Positions 1 through 10,730 are shown, counted from the first letter of the stretch. The stretch: 36,839 nucleotides of DNA from Candidatus Staskawiczbacteria bacterium (GCA_903885445.1 CAISIO010000016.1:1-36839), one strand, 5' to 3'. Made by a program: numbers and translations. Notes: generated by a model from the letters alone, not told the origin.

Positions 1-2440
1 AAGATAATGTTCCGTCACAAACCGACCCTGTTGTGTTACTCATGGTTAACGTGGCGGTGCTGTCATTTTTCGAGGCGGTAATTATTTTGCTCTGGGCAGG
101 ACTTGTGTTTGGATTAACTATTGTGATAATCGGCGCGGTGGTATCAATGATAAATGAACTCGTAGAAAAACCAACGCTTCCCACTGTGTCTTCGGCATAA
201 GCAGTATAAATATGATTACCTTCGCTCAATATAGAACTATGGTTTATGTCGGTCGCGTTATATAAAGCCGTAATCTCGTCTTGGCTGAGCGCCCTATTAA
301 AAATCATTACGTCGTCGACTGAACCGTTAAAAAATTTGGTGCCGCCACCACTGCATCCATTCACGCTATTGCAGTTAATCCCCATGTGGATTATTTGGTC
401 TGTAGAAGAGTAAGGTTGTCCCGAAGGAGACAATTCTGTAATTTGTTTTACTCCATTTACATACATCGACAACTTTGTGCCATCCCACCTCAAAGCCACA
501 TGAGTCCAAGTGCCGCTGGCAACATTATTGTCAGAATATAACTGCCCGGAGTGGTTAATACCACCCACCCCTCCTATTCCGAAACTACCATATAATTTGC
601 TGTCGTGAATATTGATTAAAAAATTAGTGTAATAATCATTATAATTGGAAGTGGTTCCTCTTTTTTCGATTATTTCATGGTCATTGCCGTCTAGAACAAC
701 CTTGAACCAGGCTCCAACCGTAAATTTTTGAACGTTTAAATTCGTGTTATTAGCAACGTTAATATAACGCCCATTAGTAAAACTAAATGCTTGACCAAAT
801 TTTCCGGTTGCGTATGTGGGAGTTCCGCCATACCATATTCCATTGTTATGGCTAGTCATGTAATCAGTCGCATTGTCTTCTCCTTTCCACCAGCTTACCA
901 GCGAATTATCAAAATTTGGAATTAAAGAACCCAAATGAGCGTCTGTCGCTGAAGCGCTAAAGATAACCGACGTGTTATTAGAGGTTGCGCCATCTACGGG
1001 CAAAGCTATTGCAACTAACGGATTGGTCGTATCTATTGCGTAACTCAAAACCGTTCCGCTAGTGTCTTCATTTAGAGATTCATCCATACAGGCGATATAA
1101 ACCGTTTTGGGTCCATCGGTCCCTAAATCAGGAACATCACAGGAAACAACCGTTGCGACTCCCGCGGTGCAAGAAGCATGGTTGGACATCGAGCTATAAC
1201 TGCCATTCGATAATGAAAGCCGGCAGTTGCCGTTTTTATCAAGATTAAATGAAATCGAAGAAATAGCCGCGGAAACAAAGCCGGATGCAGGATTCCAATT
1301 AGACTGGGCAGGAGGTGGTTGAGGAACAATTACTGTCACCGTGTATTGTTTACTGCTAGTTCCATCTTGCGCTATTACTAAATACTTAACGGGGTCAGAT
1401 GAATTAGAAAAATCGGAACACTGAGAGCTAAAACAAGATAATATTGCTCCGTCGGAAACCGTAATTGTTGGACTCAAGTTTGTCACAACCGTGTTCATAG
1501 GAAGAGTCACTATAACTGTACCCATATTTAAATTAATTGAGACTGACTCTCCTATAATTTCAAAAGTAAAAGAACTGATATCTGTCGCAGTCCCTGCTGC
1601 AACTATTGTAATCGCATATGTAGCTGTCGTCCCGTCCACAGCGGTAACCACTAAAGTGTTTCCGGTTGCCACCGGGTTTGTTATCGCACTGTCATCCCAA
1701 GTTTGACGGTCATCGCCCTTTACTAAATGATCGTTATCTAAAAAAGTTAGCTTCGCGGGGCCCGAAGGATTGACGGGATCATAATGAACCGTAATTGTTT
1801 TTCCGACCGTATCCACGGAATAAACTCCAGATGTCACCACGGTATTATTACCAGTCGGAATATTATTTACGACAAAGCTTTTTATGTCATGATAAACTAA
1901 CTTGCCGGAGCTATCTACGCATTTTTTATCGGCACTACAAGTTTGCCCGATACTAACAAAACAATCATTATCTACTTTGCAGTCACCGTCGCTCTTATTC
2001 CCCAGTTTATCTGTTGCAGAAATATTTATCCAATAATCTACATCCGAGGTCCACGATCCGTCAACAACAACCGCTATACTATAAATTCCATCTCCTGCCG
2101 TTAAGTCCGGCACTTGGCCGTCGTCGTGCATTACGTTTCCATTCGTCAACTCCACGTATTGCCCGGAATCTTTGGGGTATTCAATGCTTAATAGGACACT
2201 GCCTAATTTGATATCGGACTTATCGCTTACGTGGGCCGTTATAACAACAACATTGCCCGACCCCGGATAAACTTGGGGATTCTCAACTAATGGATAGGGT
2301 GTACAATTTTTACCGGTACCGCAAACTGAATCATAAAACTCAAAAGTGGGCTGGCCTTCCGCGGATGCGAAAAACCTCGGCCCGGAAACGATAGCCAGAA
2401 AAAATATGGTTGCTGATAAAATTGATAAATATTTTTTCAT
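1..2440 (-). CDS. Large secreted/surface protein with cadherin-like/DUF5018-like and LamG (concanavalin A-like) regions; C-terminus truncated by the window edge
   Basis: Frame is open from ATG at 2440 (MKKYLSILSATIFFLAIVSGPRFFASAEG..., signal-peptide-like) to position 1 with no stop. It is missing from the ORF track because it runs off the edge. Contains ...YTVTVIV..., LVSWWKGEDNATDYMTSHNNGIWYGGTPTYATGKFGQAFSFTNGRYINVANNTNLNVQKFTVGAWFK...GTWTHVALRWDGTKLSMYVNGVKQ...GSVDDVMIFNRALSQDEITALYN, a classic LamG-like jelly roll. Confidence 0.88.
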   Translation of the reverse strand, partial: MKKYLSILSATIFFLAIVSGPRFFASAEGQPTFEFYDSVCGTGKNCTPYPLVENPQVYPGSGNVVVITAHVSDKSDIKLGSVLLSIEYPKDSGQYVELTNGNVMHDDGQVPDLTAGDGIYSIAVVVDGSWTSDVDYWINISATDKLGNKSDGDCKVDNDCFVSIGQTCSADKKCVDSSGKLVYHDIKSFVVNNIPTGNNTVVTSGVYSVDTVGKTITVHYDPVNPSGPAKLTFLDNDHLVKGDDRQTWDDSAITNPVATGNTLVVTAVDGTTATYAITIVAAGTATDISSFTFEIIGESVSINLNMGTVIVTLPMNTVVTNLSPTITVSDGAILSCFSSQCSDFSNSSDPVKYLVIAQDGTSSKQYTVTVIVPQPPPAQSNWNPASGFVSAAISSISFNLDKNGNCRLSLSNGSYSSMSNHASCTAGVATVVSCDVPDLGTDGPKTVYIACMDESLNEDTSGTVLSYAIDTTNPLVAIALPVDGATSNNTSVIFSASATDAHLGSLIPNFDNSLVSWWKGEDNATDYMTSHNNGIWYGGTPTYATGKFGQAFSFTNGRYINVANNTNLNVQKFTVGAWFKVVLDGNDHEIIEKRGTTSNYNDYYTNFLINIHDSKLYGSFGIGGVGGINHSGQLYSDNNVASGTWTHVALRWDGTKLSMYVNGVKQITELSPSGQPYSSTDQIIHMGINCNSVNGCSGGGTKFFNGSVDDVMIFNRALSQDEITALYNATDINHSSILSEGNHIYTAYAEDTVGSVGFSTSSFIIDTTAPIITIVNPNTSPAQSKIITASKNDSTATLTMSNTTGSVCDGTLS

Positions 2441-2441
2441 A

Positions 2442-3473
2442 TTATTCGCAATACTCCGGCTCGCCGCAGATGCCATATTCAGAAACGCTATGGCACGTTT
2501 TTACATTAGGCGTGCACGATGTATCTCCTTCTACGCACGACGCATCAATGGCTTTTATGTCCACATAATAAACCCCTACGTTGCTTGTGCTCCAGTCCAG
2601 CGACCAATCGCAATCTGCAAGAGAAGTGCAATTTGGATTACCGGGATCGATATTTAAATCCGGCGAAAGCGGTAAAAATCTCTCGGCGCTGTCACTGGCG
2701 ACTTCCATACCATCTAATCCGTAAAAGGTTCCGCCCGAGGGAGCATCGTGGACTATAGCCCAAACATTGCCCACTGTGCCCGATAGCGCCACCACTTGGG
2801 CCGCAATATTAAGCGACGTCCCCTCTTCGGTAGATTTTGGATTAACGCACGTTTCTTTTATTGTAATAGCTTCCCCGGCTTTAGGCAAAGAAATAATAAT
2901 TTCAATTTGCCTTTCAGCTCCGCCAAAGGCCCCCAAAGATTGTATTTGAAAATTAGAGGACTTGCCATCGCCTGAAGGATAAACCTCCGCCGATGTGGAA
3001 TAATAATATTTGTTGCTATCATCAAAATAAGTCGTAAAAGAAACTTTGCAGTTATTGCACTTGTCTAAATCACATCCGTGATTATTGGTCGAGCCAACAG
3101 GATATACTTGCGGTTCGGCGAAGCCATCATTAGGAGTACAAAAGACACTGCCGCTTTCTCCGGTATCGCAGGTCTTGGAGTTTACGCCTTCAGAAGCATA
3201 CATGGTGCACAAACCTCTGGCCACGTTTACTTCAGGGTCGCTACCAATTAAAACCGGCACCACCTTCCTGTCGTAATAAAGCACCTTTTCAATTCCGCTG
3301 TCAGCTGCAAAAAAACTTACCATGGCGTCTCCAATGTTCCTTATGATTTTAATTTCGCTGTATAAAATTATGCTTACAAACAAAACAACAGCCAAAATAA
3401 TCAGCATGATAAAAAAAGTGATAATTAGCGAAACTCCCCTTTCCGGATTTATAATTTTAAAATAATTCAGCAT
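2442..3473 (-). CDS. PilX-like minor pilin/pilus assembly protein
   Basis: 343 aa; N-terminal hydrophobic segment RGVSLIITFFIMLIILAVVLFVSIILYSEIKIIRNIGDAMVSFFAADSGIEKVLYYDR typical of PilX N-termini; sits between the pilW-like gene and the LamG gene. Confidence 0.75.
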   Translation of the reverse strand: MLNYFKIINPERGVSLIITFFIMLIILAVVLFVSIILYSEIKIIRNIGDAMVSFFAADSGIEKVLYYDRKVVPVLIGSDPEVNVARGLCTMYASEGVNSKTCDTGESGSVFCTPNDGFAEPQVYPVGSTNNHGCDLDKCNNCKVSFTTYFDDSNKYYYSTSAEVYPSGDGKSSNFQIQSLGAFGGAERQIEIIISLPKAGEAITIKETCVNPKSTEEGTSLNIAAQVVALSGTVGNVWAIVHDAPSGGTFYGLDGMEVASDSAERFLPLSPDLNIDPGNPNCTSLADCDWSLDWSTSNVGVYYVDIKAIDASCVEGDTSCTPNVKTCHSVSEYGICGEPEYCE

Positions 3474-3480
3474 TAAAAAA

Positions 3481-4158
3481 CTATCTCACGTTTAATGTTC
3501 TTCTTGAAACTGTTGTTTGAATGGTTCTTACCGGATTTTCACTGTCGCCCGCAATTTTAACATTTAAAAGCACTGTCACTCTCGGCTGGAGGCATTGGTC
3601 CGCCAAATTTCCGCACTGCATAATTCCGCACTGGTTCGGATCACTGCACCCCATTCCGCTCACCGACCCATCGGTTCCATTTATTGCAAACCTGACCGGG
3701 TTTGTGAGATCAATTTGCGTATTGGTTGAAGTAAGCGCAACCGGCGAACCATTATTCCTTACCTCCTTTAAAACAGGATGCTGGGCGTCGGTATTGTCTA
3801 CAAAAAATTCCTGGCAGATAGGATCATCATCAGAAGAAGCGCCAGATTGATTCAAAAATTTGATTCCCCTACAAACTCCAGTTTCGCAATGCTTAAGCAT
3901 ATAAATATATCCTTTGGGCAAGCAAGCTGCGTCAGAGTCGGTTGATGCCGCTTTTGCCATTCTTAATGCCTTTGACATATATTCTTCCACATAACTGATT
4001 TGATTTAGAAGCTCCTGCTCAGCTAAAACTTTTTTCTGATTTTGAAAAATAGAAATAAAAATAGAAATGGCAGCTCCAATAATAAACAAAAATATGGCAG
4101 TAACCACAACCAGTTCTATCAAAGTAAACCCTTTATTTTTTTTATTAATACCAGTCAT
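3481..4158 (-). CDS. Prepilin-type N-terminal cleavage protein, PilW-like minor pilin
   Basis: 225 aa; KNKGFTLIELVVVTAIFLFIIGAAISIFISIF class III prepilin signal. Confidence 0.85.
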   Translation of the reverse strand: MTGINKKNKGFTLIELVVVTAIFLFIIGAAISIFISIFQNQKKVLAEQELLNQISYVEEYMSKALRMAKAASTDSDAACLPKGYIYMLKHCETGVCRGIKFLNQSGASSDDDPICQEFFVDNTDAQHPVLKEVRNNGSPVALTSTNTQIDLTNPVRFAINGTDGSVSGMGCSDPNQCGIMQCGNLADQCLQPRVTVLLNVKIAGDSENPVRTIQTTVSRRTLNVR

Positions 4159-4723
4159 ATAATGTTTCTTCAGCTGCTATGCAATTTTTTCCCGGCACGC
4201 ATGTGCCAGCCGAAAAACCTGGCGAATCAAGAATTGTCGCTTTTTGATCCCAGGAAACTTCTATCTTAACCATTACAATATGGTCTGTATTCCCGTCTAC
4301 ATCAGCAAGCGGGACAATTGTAATTTTTCTTTGGAACTTTGTCTTCTTTGAATTATTTTGTTGGTCGTAAACATAAAAACCGTTTGAATTTTGATATAAA
4401 TAATCTCCGGGTGTAAAAGGAGACATCGTTATCGCTGTCGTTTTATAATCCGCTTTGCAACCCGTAGTAACGCATTCTGCCAAATTAAGCCCGCTAAGCC
4501 AGGAATTAAGCCCGGGATGAATATCCATATTTATCCAATTACTGTCTCTTATATTTCTTACTATTTCCATTCCCTCCTGCGTTAAATATGTTGCTGTAAG
4601 ATTATCGGCGGCATTTGAAGTTAAAATAACCACTATTGAAAAGGCGCTAAAAACTCCGACAATCCCGACAGACAAAACAAAAATGGAAATAATTAATTCT
4701 ATAATTGTAAAACCATTTTTCAT
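4145..4723 (-). CDS. Prepilin-type N-terminal cleavage protein, PilV-like minor pilin
   Basis: 192 aa; MKNGFTIIELIISIFVLSVGIVGVFSAFSIV...TQEGMEIVRNIRDSNW; overlaps the next gene by 14 nt. Confidence 0.85.
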   Translation of the reverse strand: MKNGFTIIELIISIFVLSVGIVGVFSAFSIVVILTSNAADNLTATYLTQEGMEIVRNIRDSNWINMDIHPGLNSWLSGLNLAECVTTGCKADYKTTAITMSPFTPGDYLYQNSNGFYVYDQQNNSKKTKFQRKITIVPLADVDGNTDHIVMVKIEVSWDQKATILDSPGFSAGTCVPGKNCIAAEETLYDWY

Positions 4724-4724
4724 A

Positions 4725-5360
4725 TTATTTTACCTCTATAAGCCCGGATGTATTTATCCGAACTGTTTTAGTAGATTCATCGTCAGATAATCCCAAGATA
4801 ATCCCAACAACAGAACTAGTCGTGTCGGAAATATCTATAGCCGGGCGTGGAGGTGTAAAGTTTATGCTCACAGAACCGCCGGTGATATTCTCCAGCCCTT
4901 CTATATATAAATTAGGATTTTCTTTGAGTACGTCAATTATTTCCACGATGCAATCTGATTGGGGACTATCTTGTTTTAAACAAAGGTTATTTTCGTAATC
5001 TTGGCTGCCACTGTATTTTTGCCAGTGGGCCGAATTGCCGTCGGGTATGTCTGCGTATATAATATATTGTTTAGGGTGGGCAAGGTCAACGTAAATGCCA
5101 AACCCCGTAGCCGCAGTTTGTTCGCCTTTCGCATCAACTGTTTGCGTGCCAGACCCGGACAAACCCAAATCTTCAGCTCTTCTAAAATTTTGCGCCAAGC
5201 GGTAGGCGGTTCTTGAAAGCGCGAATTGCTTTTGGATTTTAGGATAATCGGAAATCAAAATTACAGAAAACAGCGCGACTATCGCAACCGTAACAATAAC
5301 TTCTATAAGCGTAATGCCTGTTTCTGAATTTTTCAAATTTGGAAAAAATTTAAATACCAT
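4725..5360 (-). CDS. FimT/GspH-like minor pseudopilin
   Basis: 211 aa; SETGITLIEVIVTVAIVALFSVILISDYPKIQKQFALSRTAYRLAQNFRRAEDLGLSG. Confidence 0.82.
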   Translation of the reverse strand: MVFKFFPNLKNSETGITLIEVIVTVAIVALFSVILISDYPKIQKQFALSRTAYRLAQNFRRAEDLGLSGSGTQTVDAKGEQTAATGFGIYVDLAHPKQYIIYADIPDGNSAHWQKYSGSQDYENNLCLKQDSPQSDCIVEIIDVLKENPNLYIEGLENITGGSVSINFTPPRPAIDISDTTSSVVGIILGLSDDESTKTVRINTSGLIEVK

Positions 5361-6097
5361 TGAATTATCTGGCTTCCGAAAAGCATCGCTATAAATGTTC
5401 CCATAATCAAAAACGGGCCAAAAGGTATTTCGCTTTTCAAGCTTTTTCTTTCAAAAACCATCAGTATTACTCCTATTATAGCACCAAAAAAGAATGCTAA
5501 AAACAGGGCTGTTAAAACATTGGGCAAACCCAAAACAAGTCCCATTATAACAGCTAATTTTACGTCGCCAAAACCCATCCACTTCCCCCTGGAAATTAAA
5601 AATATCAGCAAGAAAAAACCCGAAGCAATCAGGGAAGCAATTATTAAATTTGGAACTAATTTAAAATTAAAAACAAGCTGGTAAATAAAAGTTATTATAA
5701 TTGCCGGGAGTAAAACCTTGTCTGGAATTATAAAATGTTTTAAATCATAAACGAAAATTATCACCAAAACCGCCGTTATATAAAACAAAAATACTGTAGA
5801 AATAGGGCTGAAAAAGCTAGAGACTAAAACGAATAAAACTCCCGTGGCAATTTCCACCAGCGGATATTGTATAGATATTTTTTTATTGCAATATCTGCAT
5901 TTGCCCCTTAAAAATAAAAAGCTGAAAATCGGAAATAAATCCAGCCAAGATAATTCGTGTTTGCAACTTGGGCAGAAAGACCGGCCCTTCAAGGTTTTGC
6001 CTTCTTCTAACCGATAAATAAAACAATTCAAAAAACTGCCAATGCATACGCCAAAAATAAAAACAAAAATATCGAAAATTAAAATTATGTTTTGCAT
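5333..6097 (-). CDS. pilD: Prepilin peptidase / A24 aspartic leader peptidase
   Basis: 254 aa; IGSFLNCFIYRLEEGKTLKGRSFCPSCKHELSWLDLFPIFSFLFLRGKCRYCNKKISIQYPLVE (CxxC pairs) and GFGDVKL catalytic motif. Confidence 0.95.
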   Translation of the reverse strand: MQNIILIFDIFVFIFGVCIGSFLNCFIYRLEEGKTLKGRSFCPSCKHELSWLDLFPIFSFLFLRGKCRYCNKKISIQYPLVEIATGVLFVLVSSFFSPISTVFLFYITAVLVIIFVYDLKHFIIPDKVLLPAIIITFIYQLVFNFKLVPNLIIASLIASGFFLLIFLISRGKWMGFGDVKLAVIMGLVLGLPNVLTALFLAFFFGAIIGVILMVFERKSLKSEIPFGPFLIMGTFIAMLFGSQIIQWYLNFFQI

Positions 6098-6990
6098 TAC
6101 GGTATTTTTATTACCTTTTTTACCACACTGTCGCCGTCGACTTGAATATCAATATAATTATGGAAATCGTGCGCCGGATTGTTCCCAACCGCTCCTCCTC
6201 CCGAGCCACCGGTGGTTATGTACTCAACGCCGTTTCTGGTCCAATCGTAATAAGCGTGTATATGGCCAAAAAATACAATGTCCGGTTTATATTTTTCCAT
6301 TAACGCGCTGGCAAGCTTGGCCTTCAGGTCGCCACTTGGAAAGGCGCCCAAAGCATGGTTTATACTGGGCCGGGGATCGTAAAACGGAATATGCATAAAA
6401 ACAAACTTATGCCGGTAATTTCTCTGCAGTTGCGCCTCCAGCCAAGACGCTTGTTGTGCGGTAACCATGCTCTCGCTGGCGTCTCCGGCGACAATAAATA
6501 AAGAGTTGCCGTAGCTGAACGAATAATAAAAATCGCCAAAAACACTTAAATAATTTTTGCCGCCATCGCTTTCTATATCATGGTTGCCAACCGCAGTTAA
6601 AACCGGAATTTTAGACCCCTTTATAATGTCGTAAAAAAACTGACCATTTTTTCCATCGCCAGCCACCAGGTCGCCTACATCAATAGCAAAAGCATAATTT
6701 CCCTTGTCGATATCTTTTAAAATACTCTTTAACGTTTTCGAGTTGCCTCCGTCTACAGGATTAACATGGCTGTCCGACAAAACAGCGAAGCTAAATTTAT
6801 CAGACTGGTTTTGCTGTATTTTTTCAATCTGTTTTTGGTTGTTTCCCGAAGGCGTGCCATACGAGTTGATTCGCGGGAAATTGGCTTGAGGAAAATTATA
6901 GAACTTGTGAGCTACAACCGCGAAAGACGCCGTAATGGCGCACAGAGAAAGAACGACTGTAATTACCTTTGAAATAGACTTCTTGTTCAT
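6097..6990 (-). CDS. Calcineurin-like metallophosphoesterase with N-terminal TM/signal segment
   Basis: 297 aa; LSDSHVNP, DVGDLVAGDG, VGNHDIE, HIPFYDPR, FFGHIHAYYDW motifs. Confidence 0.9.
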   Translation of the reverse strand: MNKKSISKVITVVLSLCAITASFAVVAHKFYNFPQANFPRINSYGTPSGNNQKQIEKIQQNQSDKFSFAVLSDSHVNPVDGGNSKTLKSILKDIDKGNYAFAIDVGDLVAGDGKNGQFFYDIIKGSKIPVLTAVGNHDIESDGGKNYLSVFGDFYYSFSYGNSLFIVAGDASESMVTAQQASWLEAQLQRNYRHKFVFMHIPFYDPRPSINHALGAFPSGDLKAKLASALMEKYKPDIVFFGHIHAYYDWTRNGVEYITTGGSGGGAVGNNPAHDFHNYIDIQVDGDSVVKKVIKIP

Positions 6991-6994
6991 TTTG

Positions 6995-7681
6995 CTATTT
7001 TTTAAATCTATATTTTAAAAGCGTTAAAACCGCCGTAATGCCGTCTTTAAATTTGATTTTCTTGCCCTGTTCTTTTCCTCTCGCGTTATAACTTATCGGC
7101 ACTTCAAATATGCTAATTCCTTTTTTCGCAATTTTAGCCGTCACTTCCGGGCAAAATTCAAACCCTCTGCTTTCAATTTCAATCGACTTTAAAACATCCG
7201 CCTTAAAAAGCTTGTAGCAGGTCGGCTCGTCAGTCAGGCGTAAACCGTAAAGCAAGTTAGTCAAAAGCGTAATCACTCTTCCGCCCAAATAAAACATAAG
7301 TCCGCCCCTTTTGCTTTTTCCTAAAATGCGCGAACCGTAAACAACTTTTGCGCTTCCGTTTATTATTGGAGTCAGCAATTTGTTATAATCAGCCGGATCA
7401 TACTCCAAATCCGCGTCTTGAATAATAATAAAATCTCCGGTTGCCATTTTTACTCCATCTTTCACCGCACACCCCTTTCCCCCGTTTTTTTTGCGCTCTT
7501 TTATAACCAGACCATATTTATTCTCTAATCCTTTAACAATTTTTAGAGTGTTATCAAAAGAGCCGTCGTCAACAACAATAATTTCTTTCTCAACAGGCAA
7601 AACAACCTCCCCGATTTTTTTAATTATCTGGCCAATTGTTTTTTCTTCATTAAAAGCCGGAATGATTATTGACAGCTTCAT
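6995..7681 (-). CDS. Glycosyltransferase family 2, dolichol-phosphate mannosyltransferase-like
   Basis: 228 aa; [20 protein letters not shown]...[13 protein letters not shown]...[11 protein letters not shown]. Confidence 0.9.
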   Translation of the reverse strand: MKLSIIIPAFNEEKTIGQIIKKIGEVVLPVEKEIIVVDDGSFDNTLKIVKGLENKYGLVIKERKKNGGKGCAVKDGVKMATGDFIIIQDADLEYDPADYNKLLTPIINGSAKVVYGSRILGKSKRGGLMFYLGGRVITLLTNLLYGLRLTDEPTCYKLFKADVLKSIEIESRGFEFCPEVTAKIAKKGISIFEVPISYNARGKEQGKKIKFKDGITAVLTLLKYRFKK

Positions 7682-10125
7682 TAATTAATTCGCAATATTT
7701 TACCTTGCAAAACGTCTTCTTCTGAAACTTTTATATTCTTTGAATAGCTTCCTATTTTAATTAAATAACCGCCGGCTAAAATATCAGAATTTTTCTGCGT
7801 TCCCGTTGAATACGGAACAACAAATTCAAAGTTTCCATTTTCATCCGCGACAACTTCGTTTTGATAAATAAAATCTCTTTTTTGATTAGTTGAAACCTCT
7901 GTTGAAAGCGCCACCTCTGAACCGGGCGTCGTCCTGCCGGTTATTTTTGCTCCTTTTACGTATTCAAAAACTTTTACTTGCTTGGTTGTTTTATAATCCT
8001 GCTCCCAAAAAATAGAATTGTCGCTTTTTGATTCGTAAACCAATCTGAAGCTGCTAAGCGCCGGTATGATTAAGTTTACTTTATTTTTTTCAACTGTTTT
8101 GGGCAGCGAAACTAAAGAGCCGTCCAAAAAATACAGGCGGGTGCTCATTGCCAAGTCATACTTTGTCGGTTCGGTTTCAGAAATATTGTCGCCTACGTAG
8201 TCGTCCATATTAGCGTTTACCCAGCGGACGTAAGAAGCAAAAACGCCATTGGGGTTGGAAAATCCAGAGTCAACAATAACGTATTTTGCGCCAAGCTCGT
8301 CTAAATATCCCGTTGCCTTTTTTTCATCTGTTGAAAGAAAGAAAGTTCCTTCGCCCGGCTGGACAGTCCCATCATTGTTTATATATCCGATGCCTTCCTG
8401 AAACGGATTGGAAACCGGAATTCTATGGCTATAATAAGTTATGTCGTGCCCGACATCCCATTGCGCCAAAATGCCGTATGCTTGCGAGGGATATTTATAC
8501 GGCTGAGAGGCTTTATACAGCGAGTAATAATCTACGCCGGGGTCGGGAGTATTGGTTTTAAGCCATTTTAAAGTATCGTACCAATCTGCGCTAAGCGCGG
8601 GTGAGCTTACAGCTATGCCAATAGCGCCCTGCATAAACGAAGGCAAATTTGATGGGAAGGGGTCGTCTATATTAAACGGAAATGGATAGAATAAGAAAAA
8701 AATAACATTAAATAATATAACTACCGAGCTTACATAAAAGTAAAAACGCAGATAAGATCTTTCGGCAAATTCATCTGCCTTCCTAAGCGCTTGCCAGCCC
8801 AATTTAAAACCCTCAATAATTATAAAACTTGCAAGTAAAGATATAATTACCGAAAGATAATAAGAGTTTCTGTTTTGTCCAAAAGCAGGGATAATACCTA
8901 CGGCAAACAAAATAATCGAAGTCCAGATAAAAAGCAAAAATTGCTCGGGTTTCTTCTCTTTTATAAATTTGTATAAAGATACGCACAATGATACTACAGA
9001 CAGATAAAAAAGAGCAGAAAAAGCGTTAAACGCCCCGCGAATCCTAATTGGCGACATCTCGCCGACAAACTGCCTTGCAGATTTATTGTCTACCATGCCA
9101 GAATTAACTTCCATGGCGGTTTTTATAAAAATATTCCAGACAAACGGCGCCACAAATTTTAAAGCCAACGCAACAATCATCCCGCCAGCAAGTAAAATTA
9201 CCGGCAAAAAATACCTCTTAATATTTTTCTTGCGTAAATAATTTCCAAGGAATCCCATTACCGCAAACACCAAAATACCGGCAACAAAACATAAAAAGTG
9301 CTGAATATTATATATTCTGCCGGTCACAAAATCAGGGTTTCCGAAAAACGGGGCAATCATTAAAAGCGCAATTAAAAAAATCACGCCACCTGACAGCAAA
9401 ATCCATTCTTCGTTGCCGCCCTGTAAATACCTGATTAAGTAATAAAGAGAAATAAAACAAAAAGTAATAAAAAGAAAAAGCAGGGCGCCGGTCCAGGTTA
9501 AAAAATACAACCCCAAAGAAACGCCCGCTAAAACCGTCCACAGCCAAAATATTTTCCCTTTTTTTGGACCGGTTATTAAATAAACCAAAAACAATACAAA
9601 AAGCGATGAAAAGAAAACCTCGGCAACATGGTGGTCTGTAATGCCCAACAAAGACCTGCCCAGAAAGGGCGGCATCACGGCAATTAAAAAAGCTGAGAGG
9701 ATAGCAATTGGATTCGACCAAATTTTCTTTCCGATAAGATAAACTAAAAATACAACCAAACCGCCCATGACAGCCGGATAAAACGGCGCAATTTTGTTTA
9801 TTAATTCCAGCGTTGGCTTGCCAAAACTAACCAGCCATATAATTAAACAAAGCAAAAAGTCGTATAAGGGTCCAAAATGTATGTATGTTCCATAGGGAAA
9901 ATAAGTATAAGGGTCAAAATTAATGCGCCAGGGAAAATGATTGCCCAAAAGCTCGTTTTCAACCAGGCGCATATGATAGACTCCGTCATCTGGAGAATAT
10001 TTTACCAGGCCCGAAGAGTAATCTGCCATCACCGCGCCATAGCTGAAATAAATCCTCAAAAAAAGGGCGAGGGCGAATATGGCAACAATTAAAATTACAG
10101 TGATAATTTTAGCTTTTGTTTTCAT
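7681..10125 (-). CDS. STT3/PglB/AglB-family oligosaccharyltransferase
   Basis: 814 aa; multi-TM N-terminal half with [15 protein letters not shown] and [16 protein letters not shown] motifs, and a [20 protein letters not shown] segment corresponding to the STT3 WWDYG region. Confidence 0.85.
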   Translation of the reverse strand: MKTKAKIITVILIVAIFALALFLRIYFSYGAVMADYSSGLVKYSPDDGVYHMRLVENELLGNHFPWRINFDPYTYFPYGTYIHFGPLYDFLLCLIIWLVSFGKPTLELINKIAPFYPAVMGGLVVFLVYLIGKKIWSNPIAILSAFLIAVMPPFLGRSLLGITDHHVAEVFFSSLFVLFLVYLITGPKKGKIFWLWTVLAGVSLGLYFLTWTGALLFLFITFCFISLYYLIRYLQGGNEEWILLSGGVIFLIALLMIAPFFGNPDFVTGRIYNIQHFLCFVAGILVFAVMGFLGNYLRKKNIKRYFLPVILLAGGMIVALALKFVAPFVWNIFIKTAMEVNSGMVDNKSARQFVGEMSPIRIRGAFNAFSALFYLSVVSLCVSLYKFIKEKKPEQFLLFIWTSIILFAVGIIPAFGQNRNSYYLSVIISLLASFIIIEGFKLGWQALRKADEFAERSYLRFYFYVSSVVILFNVIFFLFYPFPFNIDDPFPSNLPSFMQGAIGIAVSSPALSADWYDTLKWLKTNTPDPGVDYYSLYKASQPYKYPSQAYGILAQWDVGHDITYYSHRIPVSNPFQEGIGYINNDGTVQPGEGTFFLSTDEKKATGYLDELGAKYVIVDSGFSNPNGVFASYVRWVNANMDDYVGDNISETEPTKYDLAMSTRLYFLDGSLVSLPKTVEKNKVNLIIPALSSFRLVYESKSDNSIFWEQDYKTTKQVKVFEYVKGAKITGRTTPGSEVALSTEVSTNQKRDFIYQNEVVADENGNFEFVVPYSTGTQKNSDILAGGYLIKIGSYSKNIKVSEEDVLQGKILRIN

Positions 10126-10160
10126 AATTGCTTTATCTTATCAAAAATACTCGCCAAACA

Positions 10161-10187
10161 AAAGAGCCCGGCAAGTGCGGGCTCTTT
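10161..10187 (-). terminator. Rho-independent-like terminator of the downstream-most pilin
   Basis: AAAGAGCCCG-GCAAGTG-CGGGCTCTTT; on the minus strand followed by TTTTGTTT. Confidence 0.75.
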
Positions 10188-10199
10188 CCTGAAAAAAAT

Positions 10200-10640
10200 T
10201 TAATGGCAGGTAAAAGCAGGCCCGCTAATGTCATTACAAGCCACTGTATAACAATTTCCAGCCGAAATATCTCTCATTGTCTTTTTTCCCGTGGAATCAA
10301 CGCAGAAAGCATTGTTTTTATTAGTGACCAATCCTGAACAGGTACACCAATTTGTACCATTGGCGTAGCACAACGCATTCAATCCAGAAGCAACATTGGA
10401 TATTGCGTTAAGAATAGAATACCCGTATGTTGCGCAAACATTAGTGCTTGTGTTATTATAGGTTCCGGTTTTCTCAAAAACTACTGCCGCGTCTGTCATG
10501 AGCGAGGACAGGTTGCCCTTGATGGCTGCGTCCTTGCCTTTGTTGATAAACCCTGTAACGTTAACCAGCACAATAGCGGCCAATACCGCGATGATGGCAA
10601 TAACCACGATTAACTCAATGATTGTAAAACCTTTTTGCAT
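10200..10640 (-). CDS. Type IV major-pilin-like protein (copy 1); ORF can extend to 10652
   Basis: MQKGFTIIELIVVIAIIAVLAAIVLVNVTGFINKGKDAAIKGNLSSLMTDAAVVFEK; Cys-rich C-terminal half with WCTC...FCVDSTGKK. Confidence 0.92.
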   Translation of the reverse strand: MQKGFTIIELIVVIAIIAVLAAIVLVNVTGFINKGKDAAIKGNLSSLMTDAAVVFEKTGTYNNTSTNVCATYGYSILNAISNVASGLNALCYANGTNWCTCSGLVTNKNNAFCVDSTGKKTMRDISAGNCYTVACNDISGPAFTCH

Positions 10641-10697
10641 ATTAAACATCAAATTATGTTTATATTCTACTATTTTATCATAAAGCCGTTACAAAAC

Positions 10698-10730
10698 AAA
10701 AGAGCCCCGGTAAAACCGCGGGCTCTTTTT
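10698..10730 (-). terminator. Terminator downstream of pilin copy 2
   Basis: aaagagccccggtaaaaccgcgggctcttttt stem-loop with T-run on the minus strand. Confidence 0.75.

Noticed and set aside
1123-2211. Several 60-70 aa ORFs at the left edge in the track
   Set aside because: All overlap the long open minus-strand LamG frame that runs off the window.
9332-9721. 129-aa minus-strand ORF
   Set aside because: Alternate frame within the STT3-family gene with no recognisable domain.
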